Program-made: the position numbers and the translations under genes
Part shown: positions 1-8,940 of the stretch, one piece after another
Numbering within the stretch: the stretch's first letter is position 1
Layout: each line of letters opens with the position of its first letter
The notes under the pieces: model-generated
Told to the model about the DNA's origin: nothing
Seen by the model: only the letters and a program-made list of their open reading frames with translations
Databases searched by the model: none
From: SZUA-368 sp028533045
GTDB taxonomy: Bacteria > Spirochaetota > Spirochaetia > DSM-2461
Direction: 5' to 3'
Assembly: GCA_050031985.1 (NCBI GenBank)
Contig: JBNAIG010000027.1
Location: 62,001 to 126,000 of the forward strand
Length of the DNA stretch: 64,000 nucleotides

Positions 1-1
1 C

Positions 2-601
2 GCCATTAAGGAAGTGATGAATATCTCCTTTGGGTCCGCTTCGGCAGATCTGGCCGAATTGATGGATATTTTCGTTCAACTTAACATCCCCAAGGTCACC
101 CTGTTCCGGGGAGATTCCCTTTTGGATCACTTAAGCGAAGAAATAATCGATTTTGATACATGTAGTATTATCCAGCAAGAATTTTACGGCGATTTCGAGG
201 GCAAGGTATTTCTTGTTTTTGCCTACGGTATGGAAAAGGAGCTCCTCTCCTACTTCCGCGCCCCGGAAATTCTCAGCTTTCAGTCGGACGAACTGATGGA
301 ACTGGAAAAAGAGGTTCTTCTGGAAATAGGGAGCCTGCTTATCGGCGCCTGTGTGGGTAAGCTCTACGACTTTCTCAAAGCGGATATAAGCTATCTCCGT
401 CCCCAATGTGTTCTGGGACGTAAATTTCGGGAGTTAAACGAACCAAAGGACAAAAGAAACCGGGAATCCTTTATTTCCCTTAAAACCTACTTCTCCTTTG
501 AAGACCGGAGCGTGGCGGGACATCTCTTCATGATCAGCGGGGAAGAATCGGCCCTGTCCCTCAAGAATGCCTTGAGTCTTTTTCAGGAGCCCCTTCCGTG
601 A
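2..601 (+). CDS. cheC: CheC-type chemotaxis phosphatase (5' end outside window)
   Basis: The reading frame is open to the left edge, and the residues before the first in-window start (GTG 14) already belong to the family motif, so the gene begins upstream. CheC/CheX/FliY proteins dephosphorylate CheY-P using E-x2-N-x22-P sites. The first site is intact: E-V-M-N, then a proline exactly 23 residues after the Asn. The second, in the half beginning near base 290, reads E-I-G-S with Pro at the same spacing, so the catalytic Asn is Ser. It overlaps the following diguanylate cyclase gene (TGATG), so the two are probably co-translated. One working active site is inferred. A CheX-like or other CheC-fold protein is possible. 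Confidence 0.75.
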   Translation, partial: AIKEVMNISFGSASADLAELMDIFVQLNIPKVTLFRGDSLLDHLSEEIIDFDTCSIIQQEFYGDFEGKVFLVFAYGMEKELLSYFRAPEILSFQSDELMELEKEVLLEIGSLLIGACVGKLYDFLKADISYLRPQCVLGRKFRELNEPKDKRNRESFISLKTYFSFEDRSVAGHLFMISGEESALSLKNALSLFQEPLP

Positions 602-1506
602 TGTGCCAGGTACTTGATGTCCTAAGTATGGGGATAGTCTCCATCGATGAGAAATACCGCATAAGCGAATGGAATCGCTGGATGGAAATCCACAGCCGTA
701 AAAAAAGAGAAGACGTGGTAGGAACCTCCCTTTTCACCCTCTATCCCCACCTCAGTACGCCCCAGTTTATCCGCAGTTGCAAGTCGGTACTAAAGTTTGG
801 TAACTTTGTCTTCTTCTCACAAAAACTGCACAACTACCTCTTTCCCTTCCAGGCCACGGGAATCTATGGGGACTACTTTGAGTTTATGCAGCAGAGCTGT
901 ACTCTCACTCCCGTTAAAGAGGACGGTAAGACCTTCCGGATAGTCATCACGATTCAGGATGTGACCGAAAGCGTTTATATGGAGAGAAAGCTCAAAACAC
1001 TCATTCAGCAGGACAGCCTGACGGGGATTCACAACCGCCGCTATCTGGACAAGCGACTAAACGAAGAATTCCTCCGCTTCAAACGTCACGGCAATCTTTT
1101 TAGTCTGCTCATCTTTGATATTGACGACTTTAAAAAGATTAACGATACCTACGGCCACCAGTTCGGCGACCGGATTCTCATCAACCTATCCGGGCTCTGC
1201 TCCACCATGATTCGGGGAAGCGATATTCTGGCCCGATTCGGGGGAGAAGAATTCTGCATAATTCTGGCCAATTCCGTGGCTGACGGGGCCCGTACCTTTG
1301 CGGAAAGGCTCCGCTCCTCAGTGGAAGAGCAGAAAACCCGCTTTGACGACAAAACCGATGTGGGAATTACCATAAGCATCGGCATCGCAGAGATCTCCGA
1401 TTCCCTCGAATCCATGGAAGAACTGGTCCATCGGGCGGACGACGCCATGTACGAAGCCAAAAGACAGGGTAAGAACCGGCTTTGCTTCTACGAAGGGAAA
1501 GTTTAA
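601..1506 (+). CDS. PAS-GGDEF diguanylate cyclase
   Basis: This is a 301-residue protein predicted to make cyclic di-GMP. Residues 1-125 look like a PAS sensor domain and residues 130-300 are a GGDEF domain. The active-site loop is GGEEF (about residues 214-218). An RxxD inhibitory I-site (RGSD, 205-208) lies five residues before it, so product inhibition is expected. No transmembrane segment is seen, so it is probably cytoplasmic. ATG 601 overlaps the cheC stop codon (TGATG); a GTG at 598 is an alternative start. Coupling to a CheY-P phosphatase gene suggests a link between chemotaxis signalling and c-di-GMP, which is inference. Confidence 0.9.
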   Translation: MCQVLDVLSMGIVSIDEKYRISEWNRWMEIHSRKKREDVVGTSLFTLYPHLSTPQFIRSCKSVLKFGNFVFFSQKLHNYLFPFQATGIYGDYFEFMQQSCTLTPVKEDGKTFRIVITIQDVTESVYMERKLKTLIQQDSLTGIHNRRYLDKRLNEEFLRFKRHGNLFSLLIFDIDDFKKINDTYGHQFGDRILINLSGLCSTMIRGSDILARFGGEEFCIILANSVADGARTFAERLRSSVEEQKTRFDDKTDVGITISIGIAEISDSLESMEELVHRADDAMYEAKRQGKNRLCFYEGKV

Positions 1507-1563
1507 ACACTATGTAAACTACACATTTAATGGAACTGTAGAACTAGACAGATTTAAACTAAA

Positions 1564-1589
1564 GGAATAATATTCCCTCGAAAGAGGAA
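1564..1589 (+). promoter_or_regulatory. Two mutually exclusive small hairpins at the activase ribosome binding site
   Basis: GGAAT (1564-1568) can pair with ATTCC (1572-1576). Alternatively TTC-C-CTC (1573-1579) can pair with GAGGAA (1584-1589) across a GAAA tetraloop. The second hairpin buries the Shine-Dalgarno GAGGA of the ATG at 1598; the first would release it. The pairing is visible, but a switching role is inference. Confidence 0.4.
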
Positions 1590-1597
1590 TAGTAAAA

Positions 1598-4500
1598 ATG
1601 TCATATAGATTGGGAATCGATATTGGTTCTACCACGGCTAAAGCGGTCCTGTCCGACGAGTCAGGTCAGGTTCTTTTTCACCGCTACAGACGGCACAATA
1701 CGGAAATAGAAAAAACCATCAAAGATATACTCCTGGAGGGGGCCGAAGAATTTCCCGGCATCTCTTTTAATGTGAAACTTACCGGTACGGCCGGGCTGGG
1801 ACTGAGTGAACGGTGCAGCCTCCCCTTTACCCAGGAAGTCATCGCCTCGGCGGAGGTGATTAAGCAGTGCCATCCGGACGTGCGTATGCTGATTGATCTG
1901 GGCGGGGAAGACTCGAAGGTCATCTTTTTTACCGACCCGATTAAGCCGGATATTAGGATGAACGGGAACTGCGCCGGAGGAACGGGAGCCTTCATTGACC
2001 AGATGGCGGTTCTTTTAAACCTCTCCCATGAGGAGTTGAACGAAGAAGCGGCCAAAGCTCAGACCATCTACCCCATCGCTTCCCGCTGCGGGGTCTTTGC
2101 CAAGACCGACATACAGAATCTCATTGCCCGGGATATTCCGGGAAGCGATATTGCCGCCAGTATTTACAAAGCCGTGGCCTACCAGGTAATCAACACCCTG
2201 GGTCGGGGAACGGAACTTATGCCCAAGGTGATTTTTGCCGGCGGACCCCTCACCTTCTCCTCCCAACTTCGCAGAGCTTTTATGGATGTGCTGAACCTGG
2301 GAGAAGAGGACCTCTTTGAACCGGAATACCCCGCTCTTCTTCCCGCCCTGGGAGCGGCCCTTTTAGCCGATCCGGAGAAGGAAGAGAGCTTTAGCTTCGC
2401 CTCCCTTACCAAACGAATGGAAGAGAATCCGGCCGGAACGGGAGTGGCCACAGACCGCCTCCCGCCTCTTTTTACATCCCCCGAAGAATTTTCCGGCTGG
2501 GAAGAGAAAAAGGACAGCTTTGCCATGGCCGAAACAAGCCTGGAAGAAGCGTCAAAGGGCCCCCTCTTTTTGGGTATCGATTCGGGCTCAACCACCACAA
2601 AGATTGTCCTTCTCGATAAAGAAGGCCGCCTTGCCGCACGTCACTACCGCAACAACCGGGGAAACCCCATTCAAGCGGTCCGCTCCGGCCTGGAAGAAAT
2701 TTACGCCCGTGCCAAAGAGGAGGGGCTTAAGCTGAATATAGCCCGGACAGCCGTAACCGGCTACGGAGAGGACCTTATCCAGTTTGCCTTTGGAATGGAC
2801 GAGGGCCATGTGGAAACAATAGCCCACTTTAGGGGAGCCCGTTATTTTGAACCGGAGGTCTCCTTTATTCTGGACATAGGCGGCCAGGATATGAAGGCCC
2901 TCTTTATTCGGGACGGAATTATCCACAACATGGAGCTTAACGAAGCCTGTTCCTCCGGCTGCGGCTCCTTTATAGAAACCTTTGCCAACTCCCTGGACAT
3001 GAGCGTTCAGGAATTCTCCCGGGCCGCCTGTACCGACGCCCCCGGTCCCTGTGACCTGGGTACCCGCTGTACGGTGTTTATGAACTCCCGGGTTAAACAG
3101 TCCCTAAGGGAAGGGGCTACCCAGGGGGAAATCTCCGCCGGGCTGGCCTATTCTGTCATCAAAAACTGCTTTAACAAGGTACTTAAACTCACCGACTACT
3201 CCCTTCTGGGAGACCATGTGGTCGTCCAGGGAGGGACCTTCCGTAACCAGGCCATACTCCGGGCCACCGAACTGGTTCTGGAACGGGAAGTGACCCGTCC
3301 GCCCCATTCGGAACTGATGGGAGCCTGGGGAGCCGCCCTGATCGGCCGGGACAATTGGCTTAAGGAAGAAATATCCAGCTCCTTCATCGGTCTTGAGAAT
3401 CTGGAAAGGGCCTCGGACTACGAAAGAAAGCGTATTGAGTGTAAGGGCTGTGAAAATTTTTGCCAGGTTACTCGCCTCACCTTTAAAGAGGACGGGGAAC
3501 AGCGGGCCTTTTATGCGGGTAACAAGTGCGAGAAGATCTTCTCCAACCGCCTCAAAGGCAGCCGGACCGGCACCAATATGCACCAGCTTAAGCGGGAACT
3601 CCTTTTTGACAGGGAGATGGAACCCGCCGGAAGTAAAGGTTCTCCCCTAAAGATAGGAATCCCCCGTGTTCTGAACATGTGGGACGACTTCCCCTTCTGG
3701 TGTGAACTCTTTGTACAGAGCGGCTTTGAGGTGGTCCTCTCCGACCCGTCCAGTATGGAACTGGCCGCCAAGGGATACGGGACCGTAATGAGCGAGAATA
3801 TCTGCTTCCCCGCCAAACTGACCAACGGCCACATATTCAACCTTATGGAAAAAGATGTGGACCGGATTTTCTACCCCATGGTCCGATACAGTCGTCCCGA
3901 ATACGAAGACGCGGACAATGAATATAACTGTCCCGTTGTAACCGGATATCCCCAGGTAATCGAATCGTCAATCAACCCGGAAGGCCGGGGGATTCCCTTT
4001 GACAGGCCCCCTCTCTCCTTTGCGTCGGAAAAGCTTATCCGCCAGTTCTGCCTCAAATATCTGGGAGAACGGGGCGTTCCGGAAAGTCGGGCAAAGAGGG
4101 CCTTTAACGCCGCTCTGGACGCTCAGGATAAGTATAGAGAACAGGTTCGCGAAACGGGTGCCCGCATTGTAGAAGCGGCCCGGAAAGAGAAACGCACGGT
4201 TATGATGGTCCTGGGTCGCCCCTACCATGTGGACGCCCTCATCAGCCATAAAATGGGAGAAATGATCACCTCCCTGGGGCTGGACCTGATTACGGAAGAC
4301 TCCCTTCCCCTTAAGGACCGGACCCAACTGGATGACATAAAGGTTCTGACTCAATGGACCTTCCCCAACCGCCTCTACGACGGAGCCCTCTGGGCGGCGG
4401 AACAGGAAAATGTGGAAGTGATTCAGCTCAACTCATTCGGCTGCGGGCCCGACGCCCTCACGGTGGACGAGATAAAACCCCTTCTGAATCGCTACGGCAA

Positions 4501-5953
4501 GAACCCCACCCTGGTAAAAATTGACGAAATCACCAGCCCCGGTTCGGTTAAGCTCCGAATCCGCTCCCTCATCGAGTCCATAAAAATGCGGGGAAAGGAC
4601 TTTGTTCCCCATAAAATTGAACGGGTCGATACGGCTATTTTCCAACCAGAAGACAAGAAGCGAAAGATCCTCGCCCCGGTCTTTTCCCCCTTCTATACGG
4701 ACTTCCTGGTAAGTACCTTTAGAAATCAAGGTTACGACCTGGAGATTCTCCCCCTGGCGGATAAGAAGAGTATAGAAACGGGCCTCAAATACTCCAACAA
4801 CGACATCTGCTACCCCGCCACCATCGTTATCGGGGACCTGATCAAGGCCTTGCAGAGCGGGAAATACAACCCCGACGAGATTGCCGTCGGTTTAACCCAA
4901 ACCGGCGGTCAATGCCGCGCCTCCAGCTACGTCTCCATGCTCAAAAAAGCCATGATTCGGGCCGGTTATGCCCACGTTCCGGTAGTAACCATCTCGACCC
5001 ACGGGGGCGGGGAGAAACTCAATCCCCAGCCGGGCTTTGAAATCCCCTCCTCCTTCCGACTGGACTGTATGTTCGGTATTATTTACGCCGACGTTCTGGC
5101 CCGGCTCTACTACAGCCACGCCTGTCGGGAGAAAGTCAAAGGCGCCACATGGGCCCTTACTGAAAAATATATTGAACTGGGTAAGGTCCGGGTGGACTAC
5201 CGCAAGCCCGGTCGTCTCTATGCCCTTCTGGATAAGGCGGTTGAGGAGTTCAATCAGATTGAAGTAGACCCCACGCCCCTGCCCAAGGTGGGTATCGTGG
5301 GAGAGATCTACGTCAAGTTCAACCCCTTTAGCAACAGCAATATGACCGAATGGCTCATGGAACAGGGCATTGAGCCGGAAGTGCCGCCGCTCATCAGTTT
5401 CTTCCTCACCATGTTCATTACGGAACATTACAACTGGAAAAACTTCATTGCCGAAACGAGCCGACTCAAGCTTCACGGCCTCCGCCTGGCGGAAAAATTT
5501 GTGGACCACCACATAGACAAGGCGAATAAAATCCTTAAGCGATCCGTCCAGCCCACTCCCGGAATCCACCGAATCCGCCACCTGGCCGATCATGCCCAAA
5601 AGATGATAGATCTTGTGAACCAATACGGCGAATCCTGGCTTATTGCGGGTGACATAGGCGGCTTTATGGAGGACGGCATTAGCGACGTTATCTGTATCCA
5701 GCCCTTCGGTTGTATCGCCAACCACATCATTGCCAAGGGGATGGAAAAAAAGATGAAGGAACACCACAAGGGCCTGAATATTCTCTATCTTGACTGGGAT
5801 GCGGGATCGAGCGAAGTAAATGCGGTAAACCGGCTCGATTTTCTGGTACGCGGTGCCCGGGATGCTTTTTACAGGAAGAACGGGCCTGCAAAAACGGAGC
5901 AGAGCGATAAGACTGATAAAACGGACGAAGAACGGGAGGCGGTTCTCACATGA
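1598..5953 (+). CDS. Giant 2-hydroxyacyl-CoA dehydratase activase-related protein (two BadF/HgdC ATPase domains plus DUF2229/HgdB-like region)
   Basis: This 1451-residue protein starts with two ASKHA-fold ATPase domains of the BadF/BadG/HgdC family (about 1-270 and 320-590). Each has the GxDxGSTTxK phosphate loop (LGIDIGSTTAKAV; LGIDSGSTTTKIV). The cysteines expected to hold the bridging [4Fe-4S] cluster are present in both: C125 and C164 in the first, C451 or C455 and C491 in the second. The rest (about 640-1400) resembles DUF2229 and the dehydratase beta-subunit family, with a CxxCxxxC cluster near residue 615. Known activators use ATP to push one electron onto a dehydratase. This all-in-one architecture is found in anaerobes, but its substrate is unsettled. 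It overlaps the next gene by ATGA, and that gene encodes a ferredoxin-like protein that could donate the electron. Confidence 0.85.
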   Translation: MSYRLGIDIGSTTAKAVLSDESGQVLFHRYRRHNTEIEKTIKDILLEGAEEFPGISFNVKLTGTAGLGLSERCSLPFTQEVIASAEVIKQCHPDVRMLIDLGGEDSKVIFFTDPIKPDIRMNGNCAGGTGAFIDQMAVLLNLSHEELNEEAAKAQTIYPIASRCGVFAKTDIQNLIARDIPGSDIAASIYKAVAYQVINTLGRGTELMPKVIFAGGPLTFSSQLRRAFMDVLNLGEEDLFEPEYPALLPALGAALLADPEKEESFSFASLTKRMEENPAGTGVATDRLPPLFTSPEEFSGWEEKKDSFAMAETSLEEASKGPLFLGIDSGSTTTKIVLLDKEGRLAARHYRNNRGNPIQAVRSGLEEIYARAKEEGLKLNIARTAVTGYGEDLIQFAFGMDEGHVETIAHFRGARYFEPEVSFILDIGGQDMKALFIRDGIIHNMELNEACSSGCGSFIETFANSLDMSVQEFSRAACTDAPGPCDLGTRCTVFMNSRVKQSLREGATQGEISAGLAYSVIKNCFNKVLKLTDYSLLGDHVVVQGGTFRNQAILRATELVLEREVTRPPHSELMGAWGAALIGRDNWLKEEISSSFIGLENLERASDYERKRIECKGCENFCQVTRLTFKEDGEQRAFYAGNKCEKIFSNRLKGSRTGTNMHQLKRELLFDREMEPAGSKGSPLKIGIPRVLNMWDDFPFWCELFVQSGFEVVLSDPSSMELAAKGYGTVMSENICFPAKLTNGHIFNLMEKDVDRIFYPMVRYSRPEYEDADNEYNCPVVTGYPQVIESSINPEGRGIPFDRPPLSFASEKLIRQFCLKYLGERGVPESRAKRAFNAALDAQDKYREQVRETGARIVEAARKEKRTVMMVLGRPYHVDALISHKMGEMITSLGLDLITEDSLPLKDRTQLDDIKVLTQWTFPNRLYDGALWAAEQENVEVIQLNSFGCGPDALTVDEIKPLLNRYGKNPTLVKIDEITSPGSVKLRIRSLIESIKMRGKDFVPHKIERVDTAIFQPEDKKRKILAPVFSPFYTDFLVSTFRNQGYDLEILPLADKKSIETGLKYSNNDICYPATIVIGDLIKALQSGKYNPDEIAVGLTQTGGQCRASSYVSMLKKAMIRAGYAHVPVVTISTHGGGEKLNPQPGFEIPSSFRLDCMFGIIYADVLARLYYSHACREKVKGATWALTEKYIELGKVRVDYRKPGRLYALLDKAVEEFNQIEVDPTPLPKVGIVGEIYVKFNPFSNSNMTEWLMEQGIEPEVPPLISFFLTMFITEHYNWKNFIAETSRLKLHGLRLAEKFVDHHIDKANKILKRSVQPTPGIHRIRHLADHAQKMIDLVNQYGESWLIAGDIGGFMEDGISDVICIQPFGCIANHIIAKGMEKKMKEHHKGLNILYLDWDAGSSEVNAVNRLDFLVRGARDAFYRKNGPAKTEQSDKTDKTDEEREAVLT

Positions 5954-7065
5954 GTGCTTCCGTAGCCCTTCTCAAATGTGAAGCCTATGAGGGAAAGAAA
6001 ATTACCGAGCAGCTTAAGCGGCTGCCCGAACTCACCGACTTCCCCGATGTAAAGGGAAAACGGGTTCTTCTCAAACCGAATCTTCTCTCCGGAAGCGCCC
6101 CGGAAAAGGCGGTTACCACCCACCCGGAAGTACTCCGGGGAGTTATTGAGCTGATGAAAAGCCTGGAGGCTTCGTCCGTTGTAGTGGGCGACTCTCCCGG
6201 GGCTGGGCCTTCCCTTCCGGCGGCAAAAAAGGCCGGACTTTACCGAGTTTGTGAGGAGACCGGCGTGAAGTGGGTCGATTTTTCCGAAACGGAGACCTTT
6301 CCCTGCGACGAAGCGGTCTTGCACAGTCAGTTCCTTCTTACTAAAGAACTCAGCCGGGCGGATATTACCATATCCCTTCCCAAAATGAAGACCCACGGGC
6401 TCATGTACTTTACGGGGGCCATAAAGAATCTCTTTGGCCTTATTCCGGGTCTGGCCAAATCGGGCTTTCATATGCGCTACCCCGACAAGGAAGATTTTGC
6501 CCGTCTCATTGTAGATTTAAATCTGGCCGTACGGGCGGACTACGCCATTATGGACGGGATTGTTGCCATGGAAGGCCGGGGACCGGGCAGCGGTACCCCC
6601 CGACCAATGAACCTTCTATTAGGCTCCTCCGATCTGCTCGCCCTGGATATCACGGCGGCCAATCTCATAGGCTACGACGGGGCCAGCCTGCCTATTCACA
6701 GGACCATGCTCTCCACCTCTCTCTGGATCAACTCCCCCAAAGAAATACAGCTTAAGGGTGATGACAGGGAGCAATTTTTCTGCCCCAACTTCAAAAAAAT
6801 CCCCCGGATTCCCGACTACGCCGGCCTCGTTCCCCCCGCCCTTCGTCCCCTTCTCAAAAACCTTATCGTACCCCGTCCGTTTTTCCGGCACCGGGACTGT
6901 ATTAAGTGCGGGAAGTGTTTGGAAATTTGCTCCCCCAAGGCGTTGAGCTTTACCGGGGAAGGCAAAAAGCGCAAGGTCGCCATAGATTACGACAAGTGCA
7001 TCCGCTGTTACTGCTGTGATGAAATCTGCCCGGTCGCTGCCATCCACCTTAAAAGGCGGTTCTAA
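5950..7065 (+). CDS. DUF362 protein with C-terminal two-cluster ferredoxin domain
   Basis: A 371-residue protein. Residues 1-290 match the DUF362 family (KPNLL near the start, then GDSPGAGP, and the KMKTHG motif). The C-terminal 60 residues carry two CxxCxxCxxxC motifs (CIKCGKCLEIC and CIRCYCCDEIC), each expected to bind a [4Fe-4S] cluster. It starts at an ATGA overlap with the activase gene, so the two are translationally coupled. An electron-donor role toward the activase is the simplest reading but is inference. No signal peptide is seen. The reaction of DUF362 itself is not established. Confidence 0.85.
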   Translation: MSASVALLKCEAYEGKKITEQLKRLPELTDFPDVKGKRVLLKPNLLSGSAPEKAVTTHPEVLRGVIELMKSLEASSVVVGDSPGAGPSLPAAKKAGLYRVCEETGVKWVDFSETETFPCDEAVLHSQFLLTKELSRADITISLPKMKTHGLMYFTGAIKNLFGLIPGLAKSGFHMRYPDKEDFARLIVDLNLAVRADYAIMDGIVAMEGRGPGSGTPRPMNLLLGSSDLLALDITAANLIGYDGASLPIHRTMLSTSLWINSPKEIQLKGDDREQFFCPNFKKIPRIPDYAGLVPPALRPLLKNLIVPRPFFRHRDCIKCGKCLEICSPKALSFTGEGKKRKVAIDYDKCIRCYCCDEICPVAAIHLKRRF

Positions 7066-7066
7066 C

Positions 7067-7858
7067 TTGCCCCTGAGCGACGACTTCAAGATATTTTGCA
7101 ACCTGGAATGCAACCGTTATCTCCAATTAAAAGAGTGGTTCAACCGGGAAGAGATTAGTGCATCGGTCATACAAACGGGCGATTTAAAGCATTTTCTCAT
7201 TCGCCCCGGAGAAGAAAGGGGCTTTGACAGTCAAAACTATACCAAGACTCTGGTCGCCCATTACGACCGCTTTCCCGGTTCCCCCGGAGCCAACGATAAC
7301 GGGGCTTCTGTTTTCCAGCTTCTCCACCTCTGCCGCTACCTGCAGGACTGCCGCTACACCCACAACTGCCAGATTCTTCTTACCGACGGAGAGGAACTCC
7401 ACCACGGGAGCGGTCGGAAAGAGCAAGGGTCCTACCTGTTGGGGGAACTTTTCAAACAGCATGGAATTGACCGGACAGTTATGATTATTCTGGATATGTG
7501 CGGGATTGGGGACACCCTCATCTACTCCACAGGCCATGAAAAACTCACCGGCCGGCGTTCTCCCAGGGAAGAGGAAATCCTTAAACCCATTCTCGATCTC
7601 ATACCCACTTATAGTAGGGGGAAATCCCTCTCTGTTACGGAAAAGTACTCCGACGATTTGGGATTCCTGGCCCACGACTTCCTTACCCTTCAGGTCTCCC
7701 TCATCCCCTGGAAAGAGAGAAATCAGCTTGAAGAAGGAACTATTCCCGATAGCTGGCAAACCATGCACACCCCCTGGGACCGGCCGGAGAAGCTTGAAAA
7801 ACGTTCATTCAGAATAATGGAAGGATTTCTTAAACAAATTAGTAAATTATGCCTTTAA
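7067..7858 (+). CDS. M28-like zinc aminopeptidase family protein
   Basis: A 263-residue protein starting at TTG 7067. The start is chosen because AAAGGCGG lies 8 bases upstream and because the frame before it is inside the ferredoxin gene. Visible M28-type metal-ligand motifs are AHYDRFPGSPGANDNGAS (His, Asp and the GANDN segment), DGEE (Glu-Glu, ligand and general base), ILDMCGIGD (Asp) and HTPWDRP (His). No signal peptide is seen, so it may act in the cytosol. It follows the DUF362 gene with a one-base gap. A role in trimming peptides or acylated amino acids is possible; the substrate cannot be read from the sequence. Confidence 0.8.
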   Translation: MPLSDDFKIFCNLECNRYLQLKEWFNREEISASVIQTGDLKHFLIRPGEERGFDSQNYTKTLVAHYDRFPGSPGANDNGASVFQLLHLCRYLQDCRYTHNCQILLTDGEELHHGSGRKEQGSYLLGELFKQHGIDRTVMIILDMCGIGDTLIYSTGHEKLTGRRSPREEEILKPILDLIPTYSRGKSLSVTEKYSDDLGFLAHDFLTLQVSLIPWKERNQLEEGTIPDSWQTMHTPWDRPEKLEKRSFRIMEGFLKQISKLCL

Positions 7859-7905
7859 TTTTTTCCTAACATTGTTATTATATGTAATACGAAGGAGCTT
7901 ACCCC

Positions 7906-8931
7906 ATGAAAAAGACCTTTCCCTTACTTATAATAACCCTTATCTTCCTTGCCTCCTGTTCCCGGGGCGAAGAGACCGCTATAAAAAACCTGGAAGAGAT
8001 TTATCAGGAAGAAGGGATTCCCGTAACGGTGAGAACCGTCGGACGGGAGGATTTTTCAACCTTTATTAGCTTCACCTCCTCTTTAACGGGAACCAAAGAG
8101 TCCACCGGAGCCTCCATGGTATCCGATACGGTAGAGGAAGTGCTTGTTGCGGTGGGGGACTTTGTCGAAAAGGACCAGCCCCTGGTGCGCTTTCCCAAGG
8201 ACAACCCCGCCCTGGGCTATTACCAGGCCAAAGCGGCCTATGAAGCGGCCCGCACCGGTTTCAACCGGGTGGAAAATCTCTACCAGAGCAGCGGGATCTC
8301 CCTCCAGGCCTATGACGACACAAAAACCCAATACGAAGTGCAGTCGGCCAACTGGGAAACGGTTCAGGATATGGTGGAAGTGAAATCCCCCATCGCCGGT
8401 TATGTGACCCGACTGAATGTACAGCCTTCGGATAATGTAAATCCCGGGGACGACCTCTTTACCGTGTCCAACTTTGACAAGCTGACCGCCACCGTCTGGG
8501 TCGCGGACCACGAAATCAAACAGATTAGCAAAGGACAGAGCGCCACCGCCCACTGGGAAGACATTTCTATTTCCGGTGAAGTGACTCAAGTCGACCTCTC
8601 CATGGACCCCCATATGAAGGCTTTCGCCGTCTACGTCAGCTTTAATAACGAAGACCACCTGATCCCCAGCGGTATCACGGCCAACATAGATATAGAAACC
8701 AGTCTGACCAAGGATTCCATCGTTCTCCATAGAAATGAAATTCTCTCGGACCACGACGAATGGTACGTCTATCTGAATGTGAACGGTACGGCAAAAAAAC
8801 AGCCCGTTCAACCGGGAATACGGCAGGGAATGTACTATGTCCTCGAATCGGGCTTGAACGGGGGTGAGGAGCTGGTTACCCGGGGCGCCTCGCTCATTCG
8901 GGAAGACTCCTCCCTCAAGATCGTAGAATAG
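7906..8931 (+). CDS. RND efflux periplasmic adaptor (membrane fusion lipoprotein)
   Basis: A 341-residue HlyD/AcrA-type adaptor. It begins with a lipoprotein signal peptide ending in LASC (Cys18), so it should be lipid-anchored and periplasmic. The order is typical: a barrel-sandwich half (VEEVLVAVGDFVEKDQPL), a helical hairpin (about 100-150), the second lipoyl half (VKSPIAGYVTRLNVQPSDNV) and a beta-barrel domain. AAGGAG at 7892-7897 sets the start. The pump gene follows after 9 bases, so they form an operon. No outer-membrane channel gene is present here. The cargo is unknown. Confidence 0.9.
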   Translation: MKKTFPLLIITLIFLASCSRGEETAIKNLEEIYQEEGIPVTVRTVGREDFSTFISFTSSLTGTKESTGASMVSDTVEEVLVAVGDFVEKDQPLVRFPKDNPALGYYQAKAAYEAARTGFNRVENLYQSSGISLQAYDDTKTQYEVQSANWETVQDMVEVKSPIAGYVTRLNVQPSDNVNPGDDLFTVSNFDKLTATVWVADHEIKQISKGQSATAHWEDISISGEVTQVDLSMDPHMKAFAVYVSFNNEDHLIPSGITANIDIETSLTKDSIVLHRNEILSDHDEWYVYLNVNGTAKKQPVQPGIRQGMYYVLESGLNGGEELVTRGASLIREDSSLKIVE

Positions 8932-8940
8932 GGAGTATTT

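Noticed and set aside
4892..5767. A 291-codon minus-strand frame opposite the activase
   Set aside because: Shadow of the real frame; the activase has diagnostic motifs throughout.
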